From contig NC_091135.1 of NCBI RefSeq assembly GCF_041381155.1, forward strand, positions 7,183,620-7,247,619: a DNA stretch of 64,000 bases. The letters are read 5' to 3'. How positions within the stretch are numbered: position 1 is the first letter of the stretch; every line of letters begins with the position of its first letter. Made by a program: the position numbers and the translations under genes. Origin of the DNA: Argopecten irradians (Eukaryota > Mollusca > Bivalvia > Pectinida > Pectinidae). Below, piece by piece: positions 1 through 13,020 of the stretch. Below the pieces are notes generated by a model. The model ran no database searches and had not been told where the DNA came from. It saw nothing but the letters and a program-made list of their open reading frames with translations.

Positions 1-2511
1 TTACAGATTTCAATCGCATGTGCTATGTGTTTTCTTTTCAATAACTTTTTGTTGGGTTATTGCATATACAAAACCTAAATTACTGTTGTAGCATGCCCAG
101 CGTACAATTTTAAATGATGTGTTTTATCGTACTTTAAAAAGGTGATAAATTGTAGTATTGAACACGCATTATTTAAATACACGCTGGCTATTATTCATAT
201 TTGCATTTGATGTTTACTGAACAGTTTCTTTTCTGTCAACAGAAAATGTTACTCGGTGTCAAAAGGCTTCATTAAACGTTTACACATTTCAATTTGATAG
301 AATTTGTTTCGGCTTGCTGTCCCTCATCTAAAAAACATCCACATTCATTAAGGAGGATGCAATATACAAGGAACAAATGACCAATATAATAACGACCGTA
401 ATGAGTGGCAAGCGTATCAAATTGAAATTGGAAGTCGAGTTGAAAGACAGACCAAAGTTTTAACTCCTGTGTCCCTCATTATCGTTTTGAATATATGAAA
501 GCAAATCTTACTTAATTAGTACTGGTATGTGTGAAGGCTTATCATCAAAACTTTCAGCCATGCAAATTAAAGAAAGCGTTTGGTGCTGCACAAGGCCTCA
601 TAATATCGAGATTTACAACTTTCTGAGTCGATCAATAACACATAACTCAAGGGAAAAGAGTTGACCACCGTCGTTATTAGGACAATCTTTCTTTACTTTC
701 TTGTACAGTAATACATGCAAACTGAGAGAATCCCAAATGTCCCCTTCTAATTTCGGTATACAATATTATAAATAACTGATATAAGCTGATTTCTTATTTT
801 GAAGTAATCTCAATGTTAATAGTCGGTCTGAATTACGGTCTGAATGCCTTAATGTAAATAGATAAGCGTGGTGTTCTGTATACAGCCATCTTAACAATGT
901 CCTAAACATGCATTTATCGAACACGGAATAGCGTTTGTAGCATAAGATGTAAGTTGCAGTCTCTACGAAAATCCTATCAGAGGATCAATGGTCGAATGAA
1001 ACAAACGTCAGTCAAATCAAATGAACATACATGTATAACCAATATGCTGCACAATGTAATTATGATTCCAGAGGATGGCCTACAATCATACCAACAAAAA
1101 TCTGAACCATAATTGGCCTATGTCTTGCTTTTACGTCCATTGCTCGTTACAAGTGTTAACCTTTGGTCTTTTCTGACCTTCACCAAACCCTAACAGTACG
1201 AAGTGACACACACATAGTTTACACACGTAGTACACACACGTAGTTCACAGCAAGACAGCTCGCCCCTTGTCAGACCACAGTGAATGTAAATGAGGATGAT
1301 TTATGGGCTTGTGGTGAGCGGTCGACCAGGATAATAGTTTACCTATCTGAGGGGAATCGACCACAGCTTGAATTAAAGGGCCCATTGGGGGAAACCACAC
1401 TAGGTTCATACACAATCTTAAGAATAGTTCTTTTATTCTGTGTAACACTCTATGGTGTGCGAATATCAATATAGATTTTTAGAAAAGGATACAATGTATA
1501 ACAGTGACAGATATGTTCAATTATTTCTTGTAAAATTATCTTAAAAACGAATTCATCATAAACTTTAAAGATAAAAAGTCGAATATGATTTTTATTCATA
1601 TCCAATATTAAACCTCTATTATCTTGGTACCATTTTACTTCAACAAGCACATTGCATTAAAATATAGAAATTAAATTTATTCACGAAGGTGACTGTTGTT
1701 TAGTTGTACTCCAAACTGCAATTTGATTAGAAAGGCTAGCTGCGTATGTGTGAACACGTTCAATATTACAAAGATATACCCATTTGCATAAAAATCCACT
1801 CAGGAACCACTCACGGTAACAAACACCCAGGTAACATAATACCGAGTAGTCCTTTAGAAATAATTTATTTGAGAAGAAGATTGTCAACCTTGATTAGAAT
1901 ATCAATTTAGCCACTCTGCAAACTGTTGGAATAGATTGAACGTGTTTTAAACAGTACTGATATAATACATTAGATAATTTTGCATTAATGACTTTTCTTT
2001 CACATTTCACTTTATGAATACTATCAAATGATTAATTTGGTATTATAAAAATAAGATTATAATCTTCGGTGCAATATTATTAACAGAAACGAATTGATTA
2101 AACCCTGCAAAGAACTGACATGCATGTCATTACGAAAAGGGCATTGTGCGATTTATAGAAATTGAATAACATCGGTTTATTTAAAAACATACCTACATAT
2201 ACATATTCTTCTACGCAAGTATATAAATTCGCTTACCGAAATCCAAGATATCGTCTAAAGCTTGAAAGACTGCCTTGAAAACATTTTACTGTCCTGACCT
2301 AGCCAAAAAACAAAAACAAAAAAACACCAAAAAATTACCTAGTATTTCGACTCCGCCAAATTCAACACAATTTAAATCAAATACAAATAATACAATTTAC
2401 ATTGCACCATACAAAAAAAACTTTTGCATTGTTTCCCTACTTTTCTATTTTTTTACAAAAATCTCCAAAACTATTATTAACGGTAAACCGACTGAATTGC
2501 GCGTTTTACTT
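1..2511. other. AT-rich non-coding stretch, no gene seen
   Basis: No exon, RNA gene or recognisable repeat family can be supported. Open frames here are short, unspliced and of random composition. A segment around 1255-1420 is somewhat richer in GC and contains GGTCGATTCCC on the minus strand, which resembles a pol III B box, but no convincing A box accompanies it. Confidence 0.5.
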
Positions 2512-2680
2512 TTAAAGATGATCGACAGTGCATAAAGGATACTCATCATTTGAACAATGATTGGTGTTAAATCGTATATATATTTGTGTCTAATGAACAC
2601 AAGAAATAACATAAAATAATTTAGTTTGCTTTTGGTGCATGCACAATAAGTACTTCATTCCATATAGGACATAGTGCCAA
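2512..2680 (-). mobile_element. Decayed partial copy of the TTAA-type MITE found at 12301-12671
   Basis: Read on the minus strand this segment follows 12480-12671 closely. Shared words include GGAATGAAGTACT, TTGTGCATGCACCAAA, ATTAGACA and CACCAAT.ATTGTTCAAATGATGA. It ends at 2512 with a degraded version of that element's terminus (TTAAAGATG...). The other end stops at a T/G homopolymer run (about 2680-2709), so only about half an element is left. Confidence 0.6.
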
Positions 2681-2709
2681 GGTTTTTTTTTTGGGGGGGG
2701 GGGGGGGGG
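2681..2709. repeat. T-run followed by G-run
   Basis: A stretch of about ten T is followed by about eighteen G. It sits exactly where the partial MITE copy is cut off. It may be a simple-sequence expansion or a site of unreliable base calling. Confidence 0.7.
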
Positions 2710-2915
2710 CGCAATAAATTAATAGTATTTATAAAGGAAAATAAAAAATCTTCAATATCTGATTGTCAATTACGATTTTCTTACAAGTCATACAAATAGT
2801 TAGAGAAGGTTAATAAATGTTCTTTAGATATAAACGAAAATAAATGGATGCAATACATCAATTTAAAATCAATACTTTGAGACGAGTTTTAGAAACTGTG
2901 AATGAAATGAACATA

Positions 2916-2987
2916 AATTAGAGATCTTTTATCACATCTGTTAACAATTAAAATTAGAGATCTTTTATCACATCTGTTAACAATTAA
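2916..2987. repeat. 36-bp perfect tandem duplication, two copies
   Basis: The 36-base unit beginning AAATTAGAGATC and ending AACAATTA occurs twice back to back, at 2916-2951 and 2952-2987, without a difference. This is a recent slip or micro-duplication in non-coding DNA. Confidence 0.9.
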
Positions 2988-5900
2988 AGCTTGAAATTTA
3001 AGGAACTTTAGGTCAATACGTGAAAGAAAAAATCCTATTTTGAGCTCCAAAGTCACGTCACATCATGACAACGGTCATTTATGCCAGTGACATACACATT
3101 AAGGTGATATGACGATTGGAAATTTTATATGATAAAGTAGCTTATTTTTCAATCCAATGACATGTTCTGTGCACATCAGCGAAAATTTGCAATAAAACAG
3201 AGGACACATAGAATGGCCTCAACCGTTGAAATGACATGAGGCATTGGGAATAAAGCCTATGTTAAATAAGCATATATTATAATTAAAGAGAGTATGATAC
3301 ACCTAGTATATGGTGTGTAATGCATGCGCAGAAACAAATTATCAAACTGATGGCTGATGACCGCATATTATCTTAATTAAATGAGCTTTCTGTTCTCGCT
3401 AATTAGAATAGCAAAACTTTAGTTTTAAAAATGTTATAACGATAAAAACATTGCAATTTGAGAAATATTATTTATTAAAGTTTTATCATTTTAAACACAA
3501 CAAATTATCACTTGCACGGAAAACATTTATACTTACTTTTAATCATAGGTTAATCTTCTTTCGTTTTTGTTAAATAATTATCTTGCCGAGATCTATGAAA
3601 AAAATGAATGATGAATAGTTAGTTACTTTAATTATCATTATGGTGTAGCTTGATCCTAATATACACAAAAAATAACTGACATATGTCAAAATATCGTGTA
3701 ACTTTGTTTTTGCTGTACTATCATTAATGTCTTTTGGTTTGTTTGATTTTTTTCTGATTTTTTTTAAATGCGTCAATTTATAATCAAAATGTGATAAATA
3801 TTATTCGTCACTGTACCAAGTGTCGTTACATTTGTAATTCAATTGATTCTGATAATCTTACTCTGTTATCTTGTGAAAGGGTCCGTCTACGATGGCAGAC
3901 AACTAATTCCTGACACAAGTATATGGATGGCACAAAATTAAACTTTCAACGAAAGTAAATGTATTCCAATACCTTTTTGATACTATGTTACATTCAACCT
4001 ACCGGTTTCGATTTAAAAAGAAATTGGCTTATCGCAGGATATTGGGTTGGCTGATACAACACTTTAATTTTTTATTAGATGTAGTATTAACATTTAAAAT
4101 CGATCGATTTATTTGGAAATATGTCAAAAAATGCACAATCAAATATCAGTTTGCTATTAGAAGTGTTCTTACAACAACTAGTTTAATGTTGAAAATAGGA
4201 AAATATATACATTTTAAACATGAACCATATTGGTTTCATATTAAACTGGTTTTGTATTCTATTCATAAACAATATTTACGAACGAACGCCATGACGAACA
4301 AAATTTAATTTTTAGTTTAGTTTGGAAAAAATAAGAAATAACCCTTTGGTCGATTTAGGGTGTGTTAACTGTTTTCATTTTTACACAATTAACTATCCCA
4401 TAAAATGAATATGTGTTAATTTCATAGGGAGCATATGGATTGATTGATAAGTGATTTAGTTTTTTTTTTCTTACGAAAATGCCGGTTTTGTTGCAAGCAT
4501 GTCTAGTAGAAACATTTACTCTGTATACAGCGAGGTAACTCGTTTTAGGACAATGTGTGGTTATTGGCAAGCGTTTTACAGGCATCTACAAAACACTACC
4601 TACCTCTGGAACTTTATTACAACACTGCAATAATAGACATGGAGAGAAAATAGGCATCTGTCAGTGTAGTTCAATACAGATGAACTCTACAGCCGATTCA
4701 GCTTGAATATGTTAGAAAATAATTTTTAAAAACCCAGTCAATTATTATGAGCATTATAAAAATGCATAGTACAACAACAACACACTAGTTTGGATTTTGT
4801 TTTGTAAAAGATCGAGTCTTTACTAACAATATCGGCAAAATTTGAAACCACCAGAAGTTTTAGGTGCTTTGTACATTGCAATCTTTTAACTAAGATTTGC
4901 AATAGGCTTTGACATGATTAGAATAGTTGGTTCTATTTTATGGTATAGCATCTCAAACAAAATATACTCTTTAAGGACCTGAAACCATAAATGTTGACAG
5001 GTGGCAATTAAAATATATTCAAGTTAAATGACTCGCATAGAAAAGAAAGTTATCTTCTTATTTCTTTATCCTCGATATATATATAAATAATTAGAACAAT
5101 GCGCAATGTTAACTACATGTCATGGAATGAATCTACATCGTGAAATATCATGTGAAAGTGTTAAGTACAGAAAGCTCCGAGACGAACCGCACTTTTTAAT
5201 ATTCAATCCTAAATAAATGTTAAAAGAAAACTGATTTGCAAGAACATAAATCTTTGTTTGTGTTTGTCATTTAAACCTAGAATGGGTATACAAAATGTAA
5301 TGTATCGCCAAATTTAGCTAGTATAATTCAATTAATTATTGTTTTCCATACACAACCGTTGACAATGTTAGCAATATTCGACATCTTATGTCGAATTAAC
5401 ATGATACAAGGCCTAACCATAATCGTTGCCATGCTATAGTTCTGAAGAGGGAAGTCGATAGTAACAAGGTTACCAAGCTACGACGCCGGGCTCAAAAACA
5501 AAGCTATCAAAGCTTAATACAGCATCCGAACAAATGTCAAATTATTGAATATTCATACTTTCATTAACAAATAAATCATAACATATTTGAAAATATTTCA
5601 TGTCGCCACATTTCATTATAAAAGCAGACATTTGCACTATTTTCAGCCTTAGATAATATTTAAATAAATCACTTAAAGCTTATCATGCTTGGTATCGAAA
5701 TGGATGGTATCAAAACGTCGTAGTTTAAGTGGCATTTAGATTGGTAAAACATATTTCAGTGTGTAATTTAGCGAGATATTGAGATATAACTACGTTAAAA
5801 GCCTTATCGATCAGATGATGACCAACAGCACGTGGAATAAACGTCCGCCAAAAGGGTCTGGCGCGTGCACACGCGGGGTCAAAGGGTGGACACACACGAT

Positions 5901-6544
5901 GGACATTTTGCACTAAATGAAGCTATCGATCCATGATAATGGTCACTTTGAGAGAGAAAAAAGGTTCGGTTGCGGACAGTTCAGTGTAGCATAGCGCCCG
6001 GCTACAGGGCGTGGGTCGGCGTTAATACCAGACTTGCGCCCAGCACGTACTCCCCATGTCATATTACACGTGATCGTGTACGTGGTAACGCAGAACTCAC
6101 GTGTACGGAGGCCTGGTTTACATCAAATGTAGGTTCCGTCAGAAGCAGAGGGCCGGGTGACATTTAATCAATCACTTTACGTGCTAGATAAATCTGAGAC
6201 CGAGACCAAACATTGTGTTTGAAATCTAAAACCGTTATTCGTATCACATGGTATCTTATCGGTGCACAAATTCTTCAGTTGTAAACGTATGAATTTAAAG
6301 CAATTTAATCAAATTTCATTTTTAAAACGAGGCGACTAAGATATAAAACTGTGCGTCTCCATTTGTTTAAATGTGGCAGGAAAAACGCCAGGATCTGCAT
6401 TAGACAGCACAGCAAGAGATTATTGGCTTCACATGCACAGTGAACTACGAGTACCTAGAATGTATCATTTACAATGTCACTCATTACTATACGAGACAAA
6501 GACATCTTGAAACGGAACAATAACAAGAATTTATACTGTAACCC
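2988..6544. other. Non-coding stretch, no gene seen
   Basis: The sequence is AT-rich with only short random open frames. A GC-richer island lies at about 5790-6170, with open frames on both strands, but none has a signal peptide, a domain or splice-flanked edges that would support a gene. It could be part of an unannotated regulatory region. Confidence 0.45.
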
Positions 6545-6722
6545 AACTTTCTTTCGCGGCTACTAAAATTCGCGATTTCTATTTCAAATTCAAAACAAGT
6601 TCGCAAAGATTAACATTCGCGAATTTGAAAAATTAAAAATATTACTTCGCAAGATATAATTTCACGAAATTACTTGCATCGCGCAATTCGTTAAAGTAAA
6701 TCGCACGCAAAAGAAAGTTAAC
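6545..6722. mobile_element. MITE with TTTCGCG inverted ends
   Basis: The left end AACTTTCTTTCGCG is matched in inverse by AAAGAAAGTT preceded by CGCACGC at the right end. The interior is rich in TTCGCG/CGCGAA words in both orientations. The length (about 180 bp), inverted ends and lack of coding potential suit a non-autonomous DNA transposon. I recall similar CGCGAA-rich elements from bivalve genomes but have not checked this. The superfamily is not determined. Confidence 0.5.
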
Positions 6723-8984
6723 ACTTTGGAAAAATTTGTAACGTGAAGACTGGAACCATTTGTCGGTAGAAGAAATACTGATGGGACATAATCCCCAGAC
6801 TGAGTCATTCAGTTATTAAAAAATATCTATTTTTTATCTAAAAGCTGTTTTAAAGAATTGTTTCTACCTTCGAATCCAGTGTTTACGATGTTTTCTCAAC
6901 GATCGATGTTTACTGGTGGGTTATTTTAAACTCTCGAGGTTTTCCGTGCCCAGATGATCACATTTATAAGAAATATTTAACTCGATTAAATAACGGCACA
7001 CTTCAGAATATACAATTGTATCAATGCTCTTTCGAAATCCATTACAAAGATTGACTGCTTCCACCGCAATCATTTGACATGTTTCAATACCTTCTTGTAA
7101 AATATTCATCTTCAATTTTTACCTTTAGCTTGATGAGCTCTTCTAAAATAATGTTAAGTATCGATAGTCTTGGCCTTTTTTTCAATGATTCCGTAGAAGG
7201 ATGAAGCATCTTTGTTGTGCAATTATTTTTAGAACACGCGTACACGATTTTACGTGTCGTCTTTTGTACAATAATTGCTTTCAGACTTTTATTCTTATCG
7301 AATTTCTTTATCACTGCTTCATTTCAAATATAATAAACAATAATCATAACGCATTTTTTATCCATTTGTATAATTATAGGACCATTCACCATTATGTACC
7401 TGCCAATCCAATCCATTATGAATCTTACATCATGCTTAATCTTTTTAGTTCTCAATTTCACTTTTCCATCACTGACAATCAAAAAGAGCACAGTCATTGT
7501 TTTTACTTTACTAAGCTTTTTTAATCTTCGTTTCCTTTTAGATGATTTCAGATTAAAAAACATAATGTAGTTCAAAATAAAATCATAAAAAATCCTAGTT
7601 AATTTCCAAAAAAAAAAAGTCGAAGAATACGCAGTTTGTGCTTTAAGTTAATCTCTTGGTTTTGAGTTTATATTATATAATGACATATGGAAAAAAAATA
7701 CTAAAACAAATCTGCCTTCCCTAGCACTTTCGATTCGCAGCTATATATAATCGCTTGATGCTCTTTAACTCCCTTCCATGTGTCATAAAAGCAGATAATG
7801 CTTTGATGTTTAAACGGACGTGTTGCATATTTTTGTCTTATTCGCCAGGAGTAAGAGTAATCAAGAAAAAAAGAATGAATTTAATTATAAAACGTTATAG
7901 CTTACACGATAAAGACCTCTAGTAAATCGGCTGACTGCCTTTTATCCATGTACATAGTCATCGTTTTTATTTGATGAGAATAATACACTGCAGTAGTAAT
8001 GATCGCGTCGTCCATATGATATTAATAATTTAATATTGGCAATTGAATTCACGAGTAATTATCGAGATTTGGTCTCAAATATCACTACTGTTATCCTATT
8101 GTAATTACAAGTTAATTAAAATCAAAGAGTAAAATAGTTTTGACATTTAGGTGAATGTAGCACTTTATTGAATTCAGTTTTACCATAACAAGTATTTGCT
8201 TTCTGATGAAATATTGTTATTAGAGAGCAAATAATTTCTCGTAAAACACACCATTAACGTAATGTAACAGATGAACAACACGTTTAAGGTTTTTTTTCTC
8301 GTGTTTGATACCTTCAAAGAGAATTTACTCTACATTCTTTCCCAATTCTACGTCATGTGTACATTTTACTAACGTCATATTCTGTAGCGTAAAAGTAAGT
8401 GATATTAAAGTTTATGATTTCATTGCAAAGTGTGCTGAAATATACAACAATGTCAGTAAAATGTTTTGTCGCATACATCTGAATGAAATTAAAAATTAGT
8501 TTGCCTCGGCAAAGTTAATTATATGCGGATCGTCAACAAGGGAATGCCTCTTCGCGTTATGCTAAGAGTATTTATAACTTAATACTAAAATTAGCAATAG
8601 CATTCATTAACTGGACATCTGTCGTGGCCACCTCATACGTCATCAGCTGGTCATGTGACAGTCCTAACCGCAGCTAATTTATCGGAAATTGGATGTTGAC
8701 TTTGAACCGAAGCTAATTCTATCCCGATTGTCTACTTAGTGTTCTACGGTGGAGGAGGCTGTGAAGAGCGATTTAGGCTTAGATGTTTTGACAAATAATT
8801 GGCTTCAATGAATGGAATTGTTTCCTCTCGAATGGAGTCTGTATAGGGGGCAATTTGAGTCAGTGATAATTGACGGCGGATTAATGCCACAAATTCTCAT
8901 TATGTTTTTAACTTTGACCTTAAACCCTTCATTTTATGACTTCTTCAACATATTTCACTAATTCTCAGAATAAAATGCATTTAC
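6723..8984. other. Non-coding stretch, no gene seen
   Basis: No exon or repeat family recognised. The open frames on opposite strands at 7080-7575 overlap each other and are lysine- or phenylalanine-rich products of base composition. Confidence 0.45.
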
Positions 8985-9325
8985 GTGTACATTTAGAGAG
9001 GGTTACATTTAGAGTGGGGTACATTAAGAGAGGGTTACATTTAGAGACGGTTACATTTAGAGAGGGGTACATTTAGAGAGGGTTACATTTAGAGAGGGTT
9101 ACATTTAGAGAGGGGTACATTTAGAGAGGGTTACATTTAGAGAGGGTTACATTTAGAGAGGGTTACATTTAGAGAGGGTTACATTTAGATAGGGTTACAT
9201 TTAGAGAGGGTTACATTTAGAGAGGGTTACATTTAGATAGGGTTACATTTAGAGAGGGTTACATTTAGATAGGGTTATATTTAGAGAGGGTTACATTTAG
9301 AGAGGGTTACATTTAGAGAGGGTTA
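8985..9325. repeat. 16-bp minisatellite, about 21 units
   Basis: The unit GAGAGGGTTACATTTA (16 bp) is repeated about 21 times. Recurrent variants are GAGAGGGGTACATTTA and GATAGGGTTACATTTA, and there are a few single changes. Each unit holds AGGGTTA, the metazoan telomere hexamer in one phase, but the array is not telomeric because the period is 16. No gene lies around it. Confidence 0.95.
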
Positions 9326-9654
9326 TCTCTGATGACTACCTCACATGTATTTAATTCATTTACATCACATTGTCTAAAACATACGCTGCATTTTGGCGAG
9401 GGTCATTCAAGAAAGACAATAATGGCAAGTCGAGCCTTCAACCAAGAGTTTATTAGTCTCCCGGGTTTCTGTTTCGCCATGATGAGTTAAGTTTAGGTGA
9501 ATTTGATTACATGATCTCATCTACGCCCTTGCTTCAAAGAGCAATTTATTCTTTCTAACCCGAACCAAAAATACAGCTTATATTTTAAGACAATAACCAT
9601 GTATATTTTTCATCCTGTATCATTTTTAAGCATTGTTGTCACTATTATTTTTGT

Positions 9655-10210
9655 AATTTCATTAGGTTACGAAAGAAATCTCGTTTGAAAACTGTGTGAT
9701 TTCGCATAGTACGAAGAAAAAGAATCTGCCAATCAGAGAGTTGGATTTAGTATGAAAACAAATAAAAATTCAAACAAAATTTCTTTCATACCCCGATGAA
9801 ATTCAAAAATAGTGACTTCAATGCTTAAATAATTAATTTTCTCTTTGTTACTGGCTTTCTGATTGGCCTATTCATTTTTTTCATTCCACGATGAAAAAAA
9901 AATCCGAGATGGCGCGAAATCCCGACGTTATCGTGACGTCACAATAGAAACATTGACGTTGCGTATTGTTTTGGAAAAAATAATCCCTGGAAAAAATAAA
10001 TGGAATCGTACGTGTAAACGTATTTCATTTTATAACTAGCTAGAAAATTAATTATAAGCATTAAGTCACTATTTATTAATTTCATCGGGTTATGAAATAA
10101 ATTTTGTTTGCAAACTTTTGTGAGAATCCGCGGATTCTCACAGTTTGCAAACAAAATTTCTTTCATACCCCGATGAAATTAAAAAATAGTGACTTCAATG
10201 CTTAAATAAC
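9655..10210. mobile_element. Foldback/MITE family F, clustered copies with long terminal hairpin
   Basis: About 9838-10210 is a near-complete member of a family also seen at 20545-20830 and 22560-22940. The body contains ATGGCGCGAAATCCCGACG and GACGTCACAATAGA. A hairpin at 10068-10200 follows, with arms from ATTTCATCGGGTTATGAAA and its complement meeting at AATCCGCGGATT. A second, inverted fragment of the same family lies immediately left (9655-9830). No protein is encoded. Confidence 0.75.
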
Positions 10211-12296
10211 ATGCATATTTAAGTTGAAGTTTTTTAACCATTTGAAAAAAATATGACCGCCTACATTGATGTACGTCTTTCAAACAATGTTCCATCGAAA
10301 GTAGGTCAGTAGAATCGTTGCACGTGGTGAAATTCGAAAATACAAAGGGCGGTTTTCCTTCAATGTCGCATAGCCATTGTAAAATATTTTATGTGGTAAG
10401 CGTATTAGTATCCCGACAATGCCAGTGCTGGATGCAGGATAAATAATTATAATGGCAAGAAATCGAATAGTCAGTAAGAATATTTTATTCAATCCTTTTT
10501 TTACGAAAGATAGATGAAAATGTAAAGCATACTGATTTTGTAAATTACATTTTTTACTAGTTATTTTCTATAGGGGAAACATTTCACACAAGGTCGCATT
10601 ATAAAATTCTGCATATATCGCTAAACATGGGTTTGTCTTTGCTTGAGATTTCTCGATTTTCCAATTCGGTATAAGCGAAGAGAACATTATGTCACAGAGC
10701 AGAGGTCAAAATAACTTAATTTAAAGATGTAGACACTTTAATTGTCCAAATATCTTAAAAAAACATCTCTGTATAGATACCGTTCTGTTCTGTCAAACTA
10801 TTTACTAATTACTATGCATGTAGATCTACGATAACACGGATGATGATAGTGTCAGGGAACAGCTTTCATTATCGACTGATACATGTAAACTGAATACAAT
10901 TTTTTATTTTTTAATCCGGACGATTTGGGCTGGCGACGCAACTGTCCGCATTACCGTGGGTCTACTGGAAATACTCTTGTAGACATATTTAGCTATAACT
11001 GAATGACGCCTCTGATTTTGCCTTTTCATTGTTATTTTTTAATTTTCACAGCTGGATTTCCCTCAGCTATATGGACCAAGGGAGGCAACCCTCAATAAGG
11101 ACAGGATTTTTTTATTTTTTTTTTATTCGAGAATGCTTCAAGTCTCATTCAAGGTCTCTAGCATCAATATCTTATGGTTTAACATTTATTTTCTTCAGTT
11201 CATAGTTAGTCTTGATGAATCAAATTGGGTCCTCAATAAACCATATATGAACAACATTTGTCAACATGCAACAAATATTTATTGAAAGTGTAGTAGTCAA
11301 AATCAGTCACTTTTCTTGTGTAAATATTACAATTTATAGAGACAATTCAATGTAAAATTAATAGATACACATATATAATTATATGGCAATGCATCTATCA
11401 TGGTAAGAATTTTTCATAAAGCTCTGTAGCTGTACATGCTATGCAAAAAGACAGATTCCTGTTTCATATGCATGCACACTTATATACATATGTATATTGC
11501 CAACCAATGCAAATTCCTGTCAATATGCATGACACATCCATGAAAATATGCAAAGATTTTTGCCTTTTAAGCTCCTTTGGTGTCTATAACAAGTTCATGA
11601 ATATGTAGAAATAGATTTATTCCTTTGAAACCCTTCTAAAAGTTGTAATAAATTATATGAATGCAATGAGATGGTAATTTTAACCAGCCCATGAGGAAAT
11701 AACAACCTTCTATGGTATATAGTTTGAGCTTGATAAGGTTACATTTATATCGTGTATAAGCAGAATGTGTTTTAATGATAATAAAAAAACACATTTACTG
11801 GTTAAGGTCATAAGATATAGTCTGCAACCAATCATTATACATGTATATGTACATTTGAATGCCATTACAAAAAAAAGGAATTGACAATGCTGTTAACAAT
11901 TAATAATTTAGAGTTAAAACAATGTCCAGCATTTTTACAACAAATCATTAAGATTAACAACATTTCAGTGTACAATCTGTTATAATGTGATTAATGCTAC
12001 AAGACAAAAAAAAATATTCACAGCTTTGGACCAAAAAATCAAATTCAACTAGTTTGTTCATGTACCCAAAGTAAATTGAAACCTCAAATTAAAAAAGTTA
12101 CAATGTCTTTACCATAGCTACATGTAGCACTACTTCTGGCTTTTTAAATAACAGTTATTTAAGGTACTTTTTTTTTTTACTTCAAACTACAAAATATATT
12201 TCATGATGACAATGGTTTTGGTTTTATATTATGTCAATGTATGTTTCTGATGACATCAGCAAAGACATATATATACATAATGTACTTCTCTACTTA
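10211..12296. other. Non-coding stretch; may include the 3' untranslated region of DNAJC1
   Basis: No coding exon found. On the minus strand AATAAA occurs at about 11277-11282. It could serve as a distal poly(A) signal for DNAJC1, whose stop codon is at 13021, but this is only a guess. The rest is AT-rich with simple A or T runs. Confidence 0.3.
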
Positions 12297-12300
12297 TTAA

Positions 12301-12671
12301 AGATGCTCCACCGCTGACAAATGGTATTTTTTCATTATTAAAAGCAGGAGCAGACGATTTAGTATTTTTCTTCAGTTATAAAAGTTACTTACTTTACACA
12401 ATTACCACCATTGAAAAATTGGAGCTTCTAATTTTATTTCAAGTTAAAAAATATGAAAAAATTATTAATTGTATCCCGAAAAAATTCCGTGCCACTATAT
12501 ATCCTACATGTATATGGAATGAAGTACTGATTGTGCATGCACCAAAGGTGAAGAAAATTATTTTATATTATTTTTTGTTTTATTAGACATATACCGGTAT
12601 ATACAGGATTAAACACCAATTATTGTTCAAATGATGAATATCATTTATGCTCTGTCAGCGGTGGAGCATCT
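12301..12671. mobile_element. 371-bp MITE flanked by TTAA, piggyBac-like
   Basis: The inverted ends AGATGCTCCACCGCTGACA and TGTCAGCGGTGGAGCATCT match perfectly over 19 bases. TTAA lies directly outside both (12297-12300 and 12672-12675). A TTAA target duplication is the hallmark of piggyBac-type transposition. The interior has no coding capacity, so it is non-autonomous. It sits just downstream of the DNAJC1 stop codon and would be within a long 3' untranslated region if one exists. A partial copy lies at 2512-2680. Confidence 0.9.
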
Positions 12672-13020
12672 TTAATTATCTGTAGCTATGTAAAGAAAAA
12701 ATCTGACAAGAACTTTGTCCTAGATAAAATATCAAAATATTAAGTGTGATGCAATAATTATAAACTAAAAAATGTAGCACCTTTAATTTATTTAAGTAAA
12801 GAAGACTGGTGGTTTTTATTCATCAAGCAAAACTAGGTACTGATAATTATATTGTTATATGATATCATAAAAAAAAAGAACTTTTTATCTTATTTAACCT
12901 TCAAGACAGCTATACATAACACAGTCACATTTGAGAAAACTATTCACATTGGTGAATTTAGACTTTCCAAAGAAGTTTTACTGTCAATCAAATTTACAAT
13001 TATTAATAAATGAGCCAACA

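Noticed and set aside
1255-1420. Possible tRNA-like segment with a GGTCGATTCCC B box
   Set aside because: No A box at proper spacing and no cloverleaf.
2275-2535. Open frame of 86 codons starting MKTFYCPDLAKK
   Set aside because: Lysine/asparagine-rich translation of A-rich DNA overlapping a decayed MITE; no domain and no splice or promoter support.
4355-4585. Minus-strand open frame of 76 codons
   Set aside because: No signal peptide, domain or conserved edge; random composition.
5970-6167. GC-rich open frame in an otherwise AT-rich area
   Set aside because: Open frames exist on several strands simply because of base composition; nothing recognisable.
8985-9325. CRISPR array or interstitial telomere
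   Set aside because: Period is 16 with no spacers, and the unit is not TTAGGG; it is a plain minisatellite.
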